DNA of 64,000 nucleotides from Ruminococcus sp. (GTDB lineage: Bacteria > Bacillota > Clostridia > Oscillospirales > Ruminococcaceae). Below, in pieces: positions 53,127 to 61,899 of this stretch (position 1 is its first letter; each line of letters opens with the position of its first letter). The stretch spans positions 38,949-102,948 of the forward strand of contig JAFUTU010000059.1 of assembly GCA_017484095.1 (NCBI GenBank), given 5' to 3'. The notes under the pieces were generated by a model. It saw only the letters and a program-made list of their open reading frames with translations. It did not search any database and was not told the DNA's origin. The position numbers and the translations under genes are program-made.

Positions 53127-53807
53127 TTGAAGATCGCAGCGATTTTGTTTACGGTCATTTTTTCATATTGCCTGGGAAGCCTGAACTCGGCGATAATAGT
53201 TTGCAGAGTTCTCAAGGGAAAGGATATAAGGGAGTTTGGCAGCAAAAATGCTGGGCTTACTAATGTTCACCGTGTGTTCGGTAAGGGTCCTGCTATCGCA
53301 ACGCTTTGCTGTGACCTTGCGAAAGGTGTGCTGGGAGTGGTTATCTGCCGTGTCGTTGTTCACAGATTGTTCGGAGTGACGTTCTTTGACGATCCGCACT
53401 TTATAGGCTACGTGGCAGGTTTCTGTGTTAATCTGGGTCACTGCTTTCCCGTGTTCTACGGCTTTCACGGCGGCAAGGGGGTGCTGCTTGCGGCAACAAC
53501 TCTGCTTGCGATAGACCCCCTGACCTGTGCTTTTTCGCTGGCTGTTTTCTTCGTGCTCGTTATACTTACAAAATACGTGAGCGTTGGTTCGATATTTGCG
53601 GCTATCGCTTATCCTACATTCACGTTTATTAACCAGACCTTTCTTTACAGCGGACACTACGCCGTCATACCGAATACGATAGTTGCAGGCTGTATAGGTC
53701 TGCTGATAGTGTTCCTGCACAGACCTAACATAAAGAGACTTCTGAACGGTACCGAGAACAAGTTCGGCAGCAAGAAAAAAGCCGCTCAGACTGAGCAGAA
53801 CGGGTGA
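53127..53807 (+). CDS. plsY: glycerol-3-phosphate acyltransferase PlsY
   Basis: 226 residues from a TTG start at 53127 with GGGAGGA upstream. The signature motifs are SLNSAIIVCR, REFGSKNAGLTNVHR, GHCFPVFYGFHGGKGV and a set of about five membrane spans. It transfers acyl from acyl-phosphate to glycerol-3-phosphate in membrane lipid synthesis. A short hydrophilic tail follows. Confidence 0.95.
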   Translation: MKIAAILFTVIFSYCLGSLNSAIIVCRVLKGKDIREFGSKNAGLTNVHRVFGKGPAIATLCCDLAKGVLGVVICRVVVHRLFGVTFFDDPHFIGYVAGFCVNLGHCFPVFYGFHGGKGVLLAATTLLAIDPLTCAFSLAVFFVLVILTKYVSVGSIFAAIAYPTFTFINQTFLYSGHYAVIPNTIVAGCIGLLIVFLHRPNIKRLLNGTENKFGSKKKAAQTEQNG

Positions 53808-53808
53808 T

Positions 53809-54654
53809 ATGATGCTTATTGATTTACATACACATTCGGCGTTCTCTCCGGATGCTGAGGACGGCGTTCAGGCAATGATCGACGAGGCGCTTGACAGGGG
53901 AGTTCAGGTGCTGGCGATAACAGACCACTGCGACTGCAATTTCTGGGAGACAGCGCCCTCAGATACGGTGCGCGACCACGAGATGTACGGCGCAAGGTTT
54001 TATGCCAAGGCAAGCATTTCGAGAGTTGACGACCTCAAAAAGATATATCGCGGAAGGATAAATCTTCTGTGCGGTACTGAGTTGGGTCAGCCGCTGCAAA
54101 ACACTGCCGCTGCCGAGAAGATAGTTTCTGACAAAAGGTTAGACTTTACTATCGGTTCGCATCATATGAACAGGGGCAGAGATGACTTCTACTGGCTAGA
54201 GTACGAAAAAATGGACAGTTCCGAGATGGTGTCGCTGCTTGACGATTATTTTGAAGAGGTGCTTGAAATGTGCCGCTGGGACAGGTTCGATGTGCTGGGG
54301 CACCTGACGTATCCGCTGAGGTATATTACAGAGCGAGGCAGGATATCGGACGTCGATATGAAACGTTATGATGAGCTTATAAGGCAAATTTTTTGGACAC
54401 TTATCCATAACGGCAAGGGCATAGAGATAAACACCTCGGGCCTTAGGCAGCCGATAGGAAAGACCCTCCCTGACCTTGAATATGTAAAGCTCTACTACGA
54501 TATGGGCGGACGGATACTGACGGTAGGTTCAGATGCACACAAAAAGGGCGACATATGCGCAGGCATTGCAGAGGGTATCGCCATAGCGAAGCAGGCAGGG
54601 TTTACGCACCTGACCTACTTTGAAAAGCACTCTCCAAATTATATACAGATATAA
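53809..54654 (+). CDS. HisJ-type PHP-domain phosphatase
   Basis: 281 residues (ATG at 53809 or 53812). PHP metal motifs are DLHTHSAFSPDAED, AITDHCDC, LLCGTELGQP, TIGSHHM, and LTVGSDAHKKGD. This pattern is that of histidinol-phosphatase HisJ-like enzymes. No other his genes are near, so the substrate may differ. It starts one base after the plsY stop codon. Confidence 0.88.
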   Translation: MMLIDLHTHSAFSPDAEDGVQAMIDEALDRGVQVLAITDHCDCNFWETAPSDTVRDHEMYGARFYAKASISRVDDLKKIYRGRINLLCGTELGQPLQNTAAAEKIVSDKRLDFTIGSHHMNRGRDDFYWLEYEKMDSSEMVSLLDDYFEEVLEMCRWDRFDVLGHLTYPLRYITERGRISDVDMKRYDELIRQIFWTLIHNGKGIEINTSGLRQPIGKTLPDLEYVKLYYDMGGRILTVGSDAHKKGDICAGIAEGIAIAKQAGFTHLTYFEKHSPNYIQI

Positions 54655-54684
54655 AAAAGCACCCCGAAGGGTGCTCTTTTTTAT
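54652..54684. terminator. bidirectional terminator between PHP gene and putP
   Basis: AGCACCC-CGAA-GGGTGCT (54658-54675) with A-rich left and TTTTTT right flanks, serving both convergent genes. Confidence 0.88.
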
Positions 54685-54689
54685 GCCAA

Positions 54690-56228
54690 TCAGGCTTTCA
54701 GTTCTTTCTTTACGGTTTCAAACTCTTCAACTATCTCGTCATCAGGCTTAGCTGTGAGGAGTGATACAATGATGATCGTTGCAAGTGCGAGTATGAATGC
54801 GGGCAGAAGCTCATAGATCGCGAACACTCCGCCGAGCTTACTTATACCGAACTTCCACACGAAGATAGTTACTGCGCCGACTATTAGCCCTGCGATAGCG
54901 CCGTATTTGTTTGAGCGCTTCCAGAACAGTGCACAGAGCATAAGCGGTCCGAATGTGGCGCCAAAGCCTGCCCATGCAAAGGATACAACTCTGAATACCG
55001 AGCTGTTGGGGTCCCATGCGAGGATAACGCCCAGCACTGCAATAACTATGAGAACACCTCTTGCGATGAGCATTGAGGTCTTCTCGGATATCTTCATTTT
55101 GAACACGCCCTTGAAGATGTTCTCCGACATACTTGATGACGCTGCAAGGAGCTGTGAGTCAGAGGTGGACATTGTGCAGGCCAATATACCTGCGAAGATA
55201 AGTCCTCCGATAAGGGCAAGGGCTACGCCGTGCTTGCTCATGTATTCAGCTATTTTAAGAACTATGGTCTCTGAGTCTGCTGAGGTGGTGAGCTTACCTA
55301 CAGTGCCGTTTGCGGAAAGTGCATTTCCTATGATACCGATGAACACTGCAACGCCCATTGCTATAACTACCCATATGGAGGCTATCCTTCTGGAGGTCTT
55401 GACCTTGTTCTTGTCATTGATGGCCATGAATCTGAGCAGAATATGAGGCATACCGAAGTAACCGAGACCCCATGCAAGAGTAGATACTATCGAGAGGAAG
55501 CCGAAGGATACCGACTCGCCTGCCTCGTTGGTGGTCTTTGTCATGCTGAGGTAGTTTGTAAGGCTCTTCGCGTTATCCATAACTGCGTCAAAGCCGCCTG
55601 CCTTGTTTACGCCGAACACTACAAGTATCACAAGGGCGGTCGTCATAACGATGCTCTGGATAAGGTCTGTAAAGCTTGCTGCGAGGAAGCCTCCCAGAGA
55701 GGTATAGGCTATAATAACTACAGCGCTGATTATCATTGCAACGTGATAGTCTATACCAAAGAGGGAATTAAAGAGCGTTCCGCAGGCCTTAAAGCCCGAA
55801 GCTGTGTAAGGCACAAAGAAGATAAGGATTATCAGTGCGGAGATGCCCATTATTATCCTCTTGTTGTCACGGTAACGGTTAGAGAAGAAATCCGGTAAGG
55901 TTATTGCACCGCATTTCTGTGAGTATACTCTGAGCCTTTTTGCTACCAGCAGCCAGTTGAGATAGGTGCCGACTGCAAGACCTATGACAGTCCAACCGAC
56001 CTCGGCACAGCCGCACAGGTAAGCGAGCCCAGGCAGACCCATAAGCAGGTAGCTGCTCATATCGGACGCCTCGGCACTCATTGCCGAAACTATAGGTCCG
56101 AGCTTTCTTCCACCGAGATAAAAATCACCGACGTTCTTGTTCTTTCTCGAAAACACGAGTCCTATAATGACCATACCAAGCATATACACTATGATCGTTA
56201 TCAGGATACATATCTGTCCAGTTGACAT
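54690..56228 (-). CDS. putP: sodium/proline symporter (SSS family)
   Basis: 512 residues from the ATG at 56228 (MSTGQICILITI), with AAGGAGAGA upstream; a longer frame to 56303 lacks such a site. About 13 membrane segments. GGRKLGPIVSAMSAEASDMSSYLLMG is the classical SSS substrate region (written split here: GGRKLGPIVSAMSAEAS and DMSSYLLMG). Length and motifs match PutP, Na+-driven proline uptake. Confidence 0.93.
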   Translation of the reverse strand: MSTGQICILITIIVYMLGMVIIGLVFSRKNKNVGDFYLGGRKLGPIVSAMSAEASDMSSYLLMGLPGLAYLCGCAEVGWTVIGLAVGTYLNWLLVAKRLRVYSQKCGAITLPDFFSNRYRDNKRIIMGISALIILIFFVPYTASGFKACGTLFNSLFGIDYHVAMIISAVVIIAYTSLGGFLAASFTDLIQSIVMTTALVILVVFGVNKAGGFDAVMDNAKSLTNYLSMTKTTNEAGESVSFGFLSIVSTLAWGLGYFGMPHILLRFMAINDKNKVKTSRRIASIWVVIAMGVAVFIGIIGNALSANGTVGKLTTSADSETIVLKIAEYMSKHGVALALIGGLIFAGILACTMSTSDSQLLAASSSMSENIFKGVFKMKISEKTSMLIARGVLIVIAVLGVILAWDPNSSVFRVVSFAWAGFGATFGPLMLCALFWKRSNKYGAIAGLIVGAVTIFVWKFGISKLGGVFAIYELLPAFILALATIIIVSLLTAKPDDEIVEEFETVKKELKA

Positions 56229-56333
56229 TTTCGATTCTCTCCTTACAATTTTATTTTTAAGACCGACCCTGAATTTGTGGTCAACCTGTAATTTCTGCGC
56301 CAACTTTATTATATTCAGTAGGCTTTCCGGTCG

Positions 56334-56350
56334 GCGCTCGCCGCGCGGCT
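56334..56350 (+). repeat. family A dispersed repeat, copy 4 (compensatory variant)
   Basis: GCGCTCGCCGCGCGGCT. The GTGC/GCAC stem of other copies is changed to GCGC/GCGC, a paired change that keeps the hairpin. Confidence 0.65.
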
Positions 56351-56412
56351 ATTTCACGCCTTACTTTTGTTTTGGCTTTAACTTAGTGGTCGCACCTAAA
56401 TAATAGATATGC

Positions 56413-56546
56413 AAGGTTCGCGCAGCGTTACTATTTAATAGCTTTAAGCTAAATTATCACCCTACCCTACGGGGAGGGCAAACGGTTTGATAGCACCCAG
56501 ATACTGAAAACTGGGTGGGGGCGATGGTGCAGGTGCACGCCCCTGC
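56413..56546 (+). repeat. family B dispersed repeat, copy 3
   Basis: AAGGTTCGCGCAGCGTTAC, ATTTAATAG, then CCCTACCCTACGGGGAGGG, AAACGGTTTGATAGCACCC, and ACTGAAAAC(T)GGGT. The order equals copy 5 at 58725. Confidence 0.65.
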
Positions 56547-58241
56547 CTAGTCTATTTTAATTTCCATAATGGGCTCTGAGACATCTGCGCCTGCAGGTAC
56601 CATAGGAAGTACGTTTATATCTTTATTGATGATAACATCGACAAGTACGGGCTTGCCTGCGTCGATAAAGGCGATAGCTTTCTGAAGCGCTTCTTTTATT
56701 TCAGACTTTTTCGTTATGCGTATGCCCTCAACGCCGAAAGCTTCTGCAAGCTTCATAAGGTCCGTGCCGCGCTCGATATCTGTCTGAGAAAATCTCTTCC
56801 CGTAGAATAGCCTCTGCCACTGCCTTACCATGCCGAGAACATCATTTTCGAACACAAGCTCCATTATCGGTATCTCATGCTTTGCGAGAGATGACAGCTC
56901 GTTACAGTTCATAAAGAAGCTGCCGTCACCTGCGATGTTTATAACTCTCCTGTCGGGGTTGCCGACCTTTGAGCCCATAGCTGCGCCGAAGCCGTAGCCC
57001 ATTGTGCCAAGTCCGCCGCTGGAGGCAAAGCTCCTCTCTTTTCTGAAGTTATAGAACTGTGCTGCCCACATCTGGTGCTGACCGACCTCGGTAGAGATTA
57101 TAGCCTCGCCGTTCGTGAGCCTGTCAAGCTCCTCGATAACGTCCTGAGGGAGTACCTCTTCATCGCTTTCAACAGGCACCATTTTAAGTGCGTACAGCTT
57201 TTTCCACTCAGATGTCTGAGCAAGCCACTCTGTATGCTTCATCTCAGGCAGCAGCCTTACAAGCTCTGCCAGTATGTATTCAAGGTCACCTGTGATGTGG
57301 TGGTAAACGTCTATGTTCTTGCCTATTTCGGCAGGGTCTATCTCGATATGGATTATCTTAGTGCCTCTTGCAAAGGTGTTTGGGTTGCAGAGAACTCTGT
57401 CAGAGAAGCGTGAGCCGAGAACTATCAGCAGGTCACAGCTGTTAAGTGCGAGAGCTGAGGTCTTAGTTCCGTGCATACCGAGCATACCCAGATACTCCTC
57501 ACGGGTGTTGTCAAAGGCGCACTGACCCATAAGCGAGAGCGAAACAGGTGCGTTTATCTTGTCGATAAATTCAGCCATTTCATCAGCCGCATTGCAGGAA
57601 ACTACTCCTCCGCCTGCGTAAACGAGAGGTCTCTCAGACGCTTTGATGAGCTCTACCGCTTCTGCGATCTCTTCGGCTATCCCTTCGGGATTGTGGTTTA
57701 CGATCTGCTTCGGCTCCTGCTTTTCATAGTCTATCATCGCTGCGGTTATGTCCTTCGGGATATCTATGAGTACGGGGCCTTTTCTGCCTTCGTTGGCAAT
57801 GTAGAAGGCCTCTCTGATTATATCGGGAAGCTTTGCAGGGTCTTTCACGATATAGTTATGCTTTGTTATAGGCATTGTTATACCGCAGATGTCGACCTCC
57901 TGGAAGGAATCAAGACCGAGAAGGCTTCTGGTAACGTTTCCCGTGATAGCGACCATAGGGATAGAGTCCATATAAGCCGTAGCTATACCAGTGACTAAGT
58001 TTGTGGCACCCGGGCCCGATGTAGCGATAACTACACCGGTTCTGCCTGTGGTACGGGAATAGCCGTCAGCTGCGTGACAGGCTGCCTGTTCATGTGCGGT
58101 GATGATATGTTTTATCTTGTCCTGATACTTATAGAGAGCGTCATAGATATTGAGGACTGCTCCTCCCGGATAACCGAAAACTGTATCCACGCCATGTTCC
58201 AGCAGACACTCGATGATAACGTCTGAACCGTTTAACTGCAT
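56547..58241 (-). CDS. ilvB: acetolactate synthase large subunit
   Basis: 564 residues; start ATG at 58241 after AGGAGGAAT. TPP enzyme motifs: FGYPGGAVLNIYDAL, ITAHEQAACHAADGYSR (catalytic Glu), GPGATNLVTGI, and GDGSFFMNCNELSSL...N in the pyrophosphate site. It catalyses the first step of branched-chain amino acid synthesis. The small regulatory subunit gene is not beside it. Leader with repeats may carry regulation. Confidence 0.95.
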   Translation of the reverse strand: MQLNGSDVIIECLLEHGVDTVFGYPGGAVLNIYDALYKYQDKIKHIITAHEQAACHAADGYSRTTGRTGVVIATSGPGATNLVTGIATAYMDSIPMVAITGNVTRSLLGLDSFQEVDICGITMPITKHNYIVKDPAKLPDIIREAFYIANEGRKGPVLIDIPKDITAAMIDYEKQEPKQIVNHNPEGIAEEIAEAVELIKASERPLVYAGGGVVSCNAADEMAEFIDKINAPVSLSLMGQCAFDNTREEYLGMLGMHGTKTSALALNSCDLLIVLGSRFSDRVLCNPNTFARGTKIIHIEIDPAEIGKNIDVYHHITGDLEYILAELVRLLPEMKHTEWLAQTSEWKKLYALKMVPVESDEEVLPQDVIEELDRLTNGEAIISTEVGQHQMWAAQFYNFRKERSFASSGGLGTMGYGFGAAMGSKVGNPDRRVINIAGDGSFFMNCNELSSLAKHEIPIMELVFENDVLGMVRQWQRLFYGKRFSQTDIERGTDLMKLAEAFGVEGIRITKKSEIKEALQKAIAFIDAGKPVLVDVIINKDINVLPMVPAGADVSEPIMEIKID

Positions 58242-58254
58242 TTTTATTCCTCCT

Positions 58255-58277
58255 AGTGCTCGGTGCTCGCCGCACGG
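58255..58277 (+). repeat. family A dispersed repeat, copy 5, at the ilvB ribosome site
   Basis: Begins AGTGCTCGGTGCTCGCC, directly next to the ilvB SD. The same 23-base sequence recurs at 58457-58479, so the ilvB leader is flanked by an exact direct repeat. Confidence 0.7.
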
Positions 58278-58332
58278 GGCAATACCCCTACCCCGCTTTC
58301 AGTAGCGGCAGGCTATCAGATAATGTGCCCTC

Positions 58333-58412
58333 CCCGTGAGGTTGACATGACACAGTCATGCCCGGGTGTTGGCTTTGTTTAAAACTATCAGTCTGTAACG
58401 CTGCGCGAACAG
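58333..58412 (-). repeat. family B dispersed repeat, copy 4 (minus)
   Basis: On the minus strand TTCGCGCAGCGTTACAG, ATAGTTTTAAAC and CCTCACGGGGAGGGC. It lies in the ilvB untranslated leader. Confidence 0.6.
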
Positions 58413-58428
58413 ACAACAATACCATTAT

Positions 58429-58457
58429 ATTATATCATTTATGAGAATTATTGTCAA
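58429..58457 (-). promoter_or_regulatory. promoter of ilvB
   Basis: On the minus strand TTGACA (58452-58457), 17-bp spacer, TATAAT (58429-58434). The -35 box directly abuts the second family A copy. Transcripts carry a leader of about 180 nt made mostly of repeat sequence. Confidence 0.8.
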
Positions 58458-58492
58458 GTGCTCGGTGCTCGCCGCACGGCTGGACATCGCGC
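58457..58492 (+). repeat. family A dispersed repeat, copy 6, between divergent promoters
   Basis: Second copy of the 23-base direct repeat, continuing with GGCTGGACATCGCGCA, as in copy 1. It is between the ilvB promoter (minus) and a plus-strand promoter at 58529. Confidence 0.7.
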
Positions 58493-58528
58493 ATAAAACC
58501 GTATACACCAGATTTTTGTTTTCGCGCC

Positions 58529-58557
58529 TTTACTTTTTTGGTTTTTTATGTTATAAT
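58529..58557 (+). promoter_or_regulatory. plus-strand promoter in the repeat region
   Basis: TTTACT (58529-58534), 17-bp spacer, TATAAT (58552-58557). It likely drives the DUF5685 operon, leaving a leader of about 330 nt. Confidence 0.65.
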
Positions 58558-58896
58558 ATTTTTGTTTATCACGCAAAATACACAATGATGCTGTATTATA
58601 CCAGAAATAGGCGCTTGCTTGGGTAGGGGGCTTTATAACATTACTATGCCCTTTCAAGGGTGGCTTTCCGGTAGCCCCGCTTAAACCCCTTTCGGGTATA
58701 AATCTATTTATTAGATATATATTCAAGGATCGCGCAGCGTTACGATTTAATAGTCTCAAACAAAACACACCCACTCCCCTCCTGAGGTTGACACGACTTT
58801 GTCGCGCCAGCAAACGGTTTAATAGCACCCAGCTACTGAAAACGGGGTAGGGGCGTCCAGCGCGCCGTTAGGCGTGGGGTAGGGGAATTATAAAAA
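58558..58896. other. long leader of the DUF5685 operon filled with repeats
   Basis: About 340 bases without a gene. It holds AAACCCCTTTCGGGTATAA (also seen in a variant near 47868) and the family B copy at 58725. Confidence 0.5.
58725..58890 (+). repeat. family B dispersed repeat, copy 5
   Basis: AAGGATCGCGCAGCGTTAC, ATTTAATAG, a C-rich segment, GACACGACTTTGTCGCG (small dyad), AAACGGTTTAATAGCACCC, ACTGAAAACGGGGTAGGGG. It parallels copy 3. Confidence 0.65.
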
Positions 58897-59766
58897 ATGT
58901 TTGGTTACGTTAAGGCTTATAAGCCCTATATGAGAATATATGAATACGAGATATACAGGAGCGTTTACTGCTCGGTGTGTAAAAGGCTGTCAAGAGAATA
59001 CGGCTTTGTGACAAGGCTGCCGCTGAGCTATGACATCGCCTTTCTCGGGCTTATGGAGCTTTCTCTTAAAGAGAGCCGTATAAAGGTCTGCAAAGAGAGG
59101 TGCCCTCTCCACCCGATTAGAAAGACCGTATGCCTGAGAGCTGACAAGGATCTTGATCTCACCTGTGCAGCATCGGTGATGCTCACTTACCATAAGCTCA
59201 GAGACGATATGGCTGACAATGGTGTGCTTAAAAAGGCAGCAGCTATGGCACTTCTGCCGTTTTTTAAAAAGGCGAACAGGCAGGCAGAGAAGCGCTACCC
59301 CGACCTCTCTGATAAAATAAGCAAGGCTATGAAGCTGCAGTCTGAGATCGAGCGGCGAAAGTCAGACAGCTTAGATGAGGCAGCCCACCCCACAGCACTG
59401 ATGATGCAGGCAGTTTTCTCAGAGCTTGCCGCCGATGATGAGCAGAGAGAAAAGCTTGGCAGGTTGGGCTATCTTCTGGGTCGGTTCGTGTACGTCTGTG
59501 ATGCTCTTGACGACCTTGACGATGACCTCAGAACAGGAGGGTATGACCCTCTGATAGAGAGGTTTTGCAAAAACGGCTTTGACAGTGAGGTCAAAAAGCA
59601 GATCACAGCCTTCTGCCGTGACAGCATAATGCTCACGCTGGGCGCTCTTTCAGAGGTATATGTTGACCTTCACCCGATGAGATATAAAGACATTACCGAC
59701 AATATAATCTATCTTGGCCTGAAAGCTTCGTTCAAAAGAGTAAGCTCGGGCAGAAAGGAAAGCTGA
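58897..59766 (+). CDS. DUF5685 family protein
   Basis: 289 residues, all predicted helical. Features: [17 protein letters not shown] near residue 24 (two Cys), [22 protein letters not shown], and [22 protein letters not shown] near residue 196. The acidic DDxxD-like clusters recall polyprenyl-synthase-like folds. Family function is unknown. It is followed 1 base later by a DnaJ protein, the usual DUF5685 partner. Confidence 0.82.
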   Translation: MFGYVKAYKPYMRIYEYEIYRSVYCSVCKRLSREYGFVTRLPLSYDIAFLGLMELSLKESRIKVCKERCPLHPIRKTVCLRADKDLDLTCAASVMLTYHKLRDDMADNGVLKKAAAMALLPFFKKANRQAEKRYPDLSDKISKAMKLQSEIERRKSDSLDEAAHPTALMMQAVFSELAADDEQREKLGRLGYLLGRFVYVCDALDDLDDDLRTGGYDPLIERFCKNGFDSEVKKQITAFCRDSIMLTLGALSEVYVDLHPMRYKDITDNIIYLGLKASFKRVSSGRKES

Positions 59767-59767
59767 T

Positions 59768-60388
59768 ATGAATAAAGACCCGTATAAGGTACTTGGAGTA
59801 TCAAGAAATGCAAGTGAAGAGGAGATAAAAGCAGCCTACAGAAAGCTTGCCAAAAAATATCACCCCGACCAGTATGAGGGTAACCCCCTGAAGGACGTTG
59901 CTGCCGAAAAAATGGAGGAGATAAACGCAGCCTATGATGCAGTTATCTCTCAGAGAAGAGGGAACGCTTCGTATAATTCTACGAGCTCCTACGGCTCACA
60001 GTATTATAACACAGCGTTTGACAGCGCTCAAGTAAGAGACCTTATCCAGCGCGGAAACATCACCGTAGCAGAGCAGGTATTGAACGGCGTTCCTGCTAAC
60101 CTCAGAGATGCCGAGTGGTATTTTCTTAAAGGCTCTGTATGCTACAAGAGAGGCTGGCTGAGTGAGGCGTTCTCAAACTTTGCAAGAGCCACAAGCATGG
60201 ATCCCTCGAACCAGGAGTATGCAGCCGCTTACAGAAATATGGCGTCTCAGCGCCAGGGAAATATGGCAGGCAACCCGTATCAGCAAAGCAGAACAGGCGG
60301 TATGTCAGGGTGTGACTGCTGCACCTCGCTGTGCCTTGCGGACTGCTGCTGTGAGTGTATGGGCGGAGACCTCATACCCTGCTGTTAA
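59768..60388 (+). CDS. J-domain protein with TPR-like region and Cys-rich tail
   Basis: 206 residues. The J domain is at 4-68, HPD at 32-34, so it stimulates Hsp70 ATPase. A helical repeat region at about 90-165 ([35 protein letters not shown]) looks TPR-like. The last 25 residues hold nine Cys ([23 protein letters not shown]), suggesting metal binding or lipid modification. Lacks the zinc and C-terminal domains of DnaJ proper. Starts one base after DUF5685. Confidence 0.85.
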   Translation: MNKDPYKVLGVSRNASEEEIKAAYRKLAKKYHPDQYEGNPLKDVAAEKMEEINAAYDAVISQRRGNASYNSTSSYGSQYYNTAFDSAQVRDLIQRGNITVAEQVLNGVPANLRDAEWYFLKGSVCYKRGWLSEAFSNFARATSMDPSNQEYAAAYRNMASQRQGNMAGNPYQQSRTGGMSGCDCCTSLCLADCCCECMGGDLIPCC

Positions 60389-60390
60389 GT

Positions 60391-60933
60391 ATGAGAAACA
60401 AGGTCTCGTTCAAGGTAGCTCTGGGCGGTATATGCTCGGCAGTGTGTCTGGGTGCAATGTTCATGAGCGGGTTTCTGCCCCTGCTTGATTATACCATACC
60501 TGCCTTTGCAGGCTTCATGATGGTGATAATGGTCGTGGAAACGAGCATTGCATGGGCAATGGCGACATATTGCAGCGTAAGTATGCTTTGCATATTCGTT
60601 ACGCCGAACTATGAGGCGTCGCTACTGTTCATACTGTTTATGGGCTACTACCCGATACTAAAATACTATCTTGATTCACACGTAAGAAAGCCTGTCAGGA
60701 TAGCGATAAAGGTTTTAGTATACAATGTGGCGATAGTGCTTTTCTATCTTGCGTTCCGGTTCCTGTTCACAACGGTAGACATGATAGAGGGTCTTGAACG
60801 GTTCGGAAAGTACGCACCGCTGGTGCTGTGGGCGCTTGCGAATATGGTTCTGCCGGTGTATGACTTTGCCCTCGGAGAGATGACAGACGTCTACACCAAA
60901 TGGTTCAGAAAGAAGATACTGAAAAGAAAATAG
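60391..60933 (+). CDS. membrane protein (ECF-S-like)
   Basis: 180 residues from the ATG at 60391, 2 bases after the J-domain gene. About five hydrophobic segments; FKVALGGICSAVCLGAMFM and FILFMGYYPILKYYL recall substrate-binding (S) components of ECF transporters or related uncharacterised families. No partners are near. Its TAG stop codon is the first part of a family A repeat. Confidence 0.65.
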   Translation: MRNKVSFKVALGGICSAVCLGAMFMSGFLPLLDYTIPAFAGFMMVIMVVETSIAWAMATYCSVSMLCIFVTPNYEASLLFILFMGYYPILKYYLDSHVRKPVRIAIKVLVYNVAIVLFYLAFRFLFTTVDMIEGLERFGKYAPLVLWALANMVLPVYDFALGEMTDVYTKWFRKKILKRK

Positions 60934-60952
60934 TGCTCGCCGCACGGCTGGG
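60933..60952 (+). repeat. family A dispersed repeat, copy 7
   Basis: GTGCTCGCCGCACGGCTGGG, overlapping the TAG stop codon of the membrane protein gene by one base. Confidence 0.7.
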
Positions 60953-61140
60953 CGCCCCACCCCACGCAAGTAATCGCGTACTAGTAAACCGTTTGACCTC
61001 CCCGGAGGGGAGGGGGATATTTTAGTTTAAAGCTTACGAATAGATATGTGCATCCGAAGGGGTAGCAGCCGACACAGTCGCTGCTAGGGGGCGATCGGAA
61101 AGCCCCCTGAAAAAGAGTAGAGTGTTTATATTTATGTGAC
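60953..61140. repeat. degenerate repeat remnants between small membrane genes
   Basis: Contains AAACCGTTTGACCTCCCC, a GGAGGGGAGGG palindrome and TTTAGTTTAAAGCTTACG, reminiscent of family B parts in shuffled order. Confidence 0.4.
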
Positions 61141-61191
61141 TTTTTCTGATCGTGAGATAAATCGTGAACTAAGGTATAAAGGAGAGGAAAA

Positions 61192-61407
61192 ATGGAACCA
61201 TTTATTGCTGATTTTTTGTTGAATAATAAAATCCCCAGAGCAGTAAGATATACTGTACTTGCTGCAATAGTAGGTTTTATTGTCTTTATTTGCTTCTATT
61301 TCGGCATAGGAAATAAATCTTTAATTGGAGAGATTATTTGCTGTGCTATTGGCATTTTGATGATTATAATGGGCGCTTTTGCAGCAATAAAAATACATAA
61401 GAACTAA
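61192..61407 (+). CDS. small two-span membrane protein
   Basis: 71 residues, start after AAAGGAGAGG. Two hydrophobic segments (about 19-37 and 45-66) and a short basic end KIHKN. No family recognised. Confidence 0.65.
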   Translation: MEPFIADFLLNNKIPRAVRYTVLAAIVGFIVFICFYFGIGNKSLIGEIICCAIGILMIIMGAFAAIKIHKN

Positions 61408-61751
61408 ATTCTGTTATACTAATACAAGATATGTAAATTCAGCGCTGCCCCTTTAAGAAAGGCGACCTCCTCACGCACCCCGTCGCTGTGCTCGGGGGTA
61501 CATTCCTCGGTCGCTGCGAGAAACAAGTGGTTTCCACTTTGCAGCGGTAGCCTGTGAAGGGCGAGAGCCCTGCAAACGGCGATACCACCTCGGAGAGGTG
61601 GCTAGACGTTTGCATTGAGTATAGAGAGCGCTGCGTTGTTATTTTGAATTATATTTTATAAATATTTTTTCAAAAATTTTTTGAGATATTGCAATCTGTG
61701 ACACCCTGTTGCAGTTCAGCTCATTTAATGCCCGATTTTACGGCACTTTTT
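61408..61751. other. boundary region before the mobile element
   Basis: About 340 bases without a gene. GC-rich segments with small hairpins (CCACCTC/GAGGTGG at 61585-61601), then AT-rich DNA leading into the iterons. It could hold the element's left end, but no target duplication is visible in this window. Confidence 0.4.
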
Positions 61752-61894
61752 CTGGTAGAAATCGCAAAACTACCGAAACAGCGCAAAACCGAAAAAATCA
61801 AGCCAGGATCATATTTTGGTAGAAACTTGGTAGATACCTACCGCCGATAAGGTTGGTAGAAAGTTGGTAGAAACCCTAAAACAAACGGTAGAAA
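61752..61894 (+). repeat. iteron-like direct repeats, TTGGTAGAAA
   Basis: Six copies or near copies: 61752-61761, 61816-61825, 61827-61836 (TTGGTAGATA), 61853-61862, 61864-61873 and 61885-61894. Starts are 11, 26, 11 and 21 bases apart after the second, close to helical turns for most pairs. Inverted CTACC motifs also occur. They precede the replication-type genes, suggesting an origin or operator array. Confidence 0.7.
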
Positions 61895-61899
61895 GCCTG

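Larger units (their letters stand above)
56229..56546. other. repeat-filled spacer between putP and ilvB
   Basis: About 318 bases without a gene. It holds the family A repeat (56334-56350) and family B repeat (56413-56546). Confidence 0.6.

Noticed and set aside
58242..58428. T-box or leader-peptide attenuator for ilvB
   Set aside because: I see no T-box consensus, specifier loop or Leu/Val/Ile-rich leader peptide; the leader is made of dispersed repeats.
61752..61894. CRISPR array
   Set aside because: The units are only 10 bases, unevenly spaced, with no spacer-sized intervals and no cas genes.
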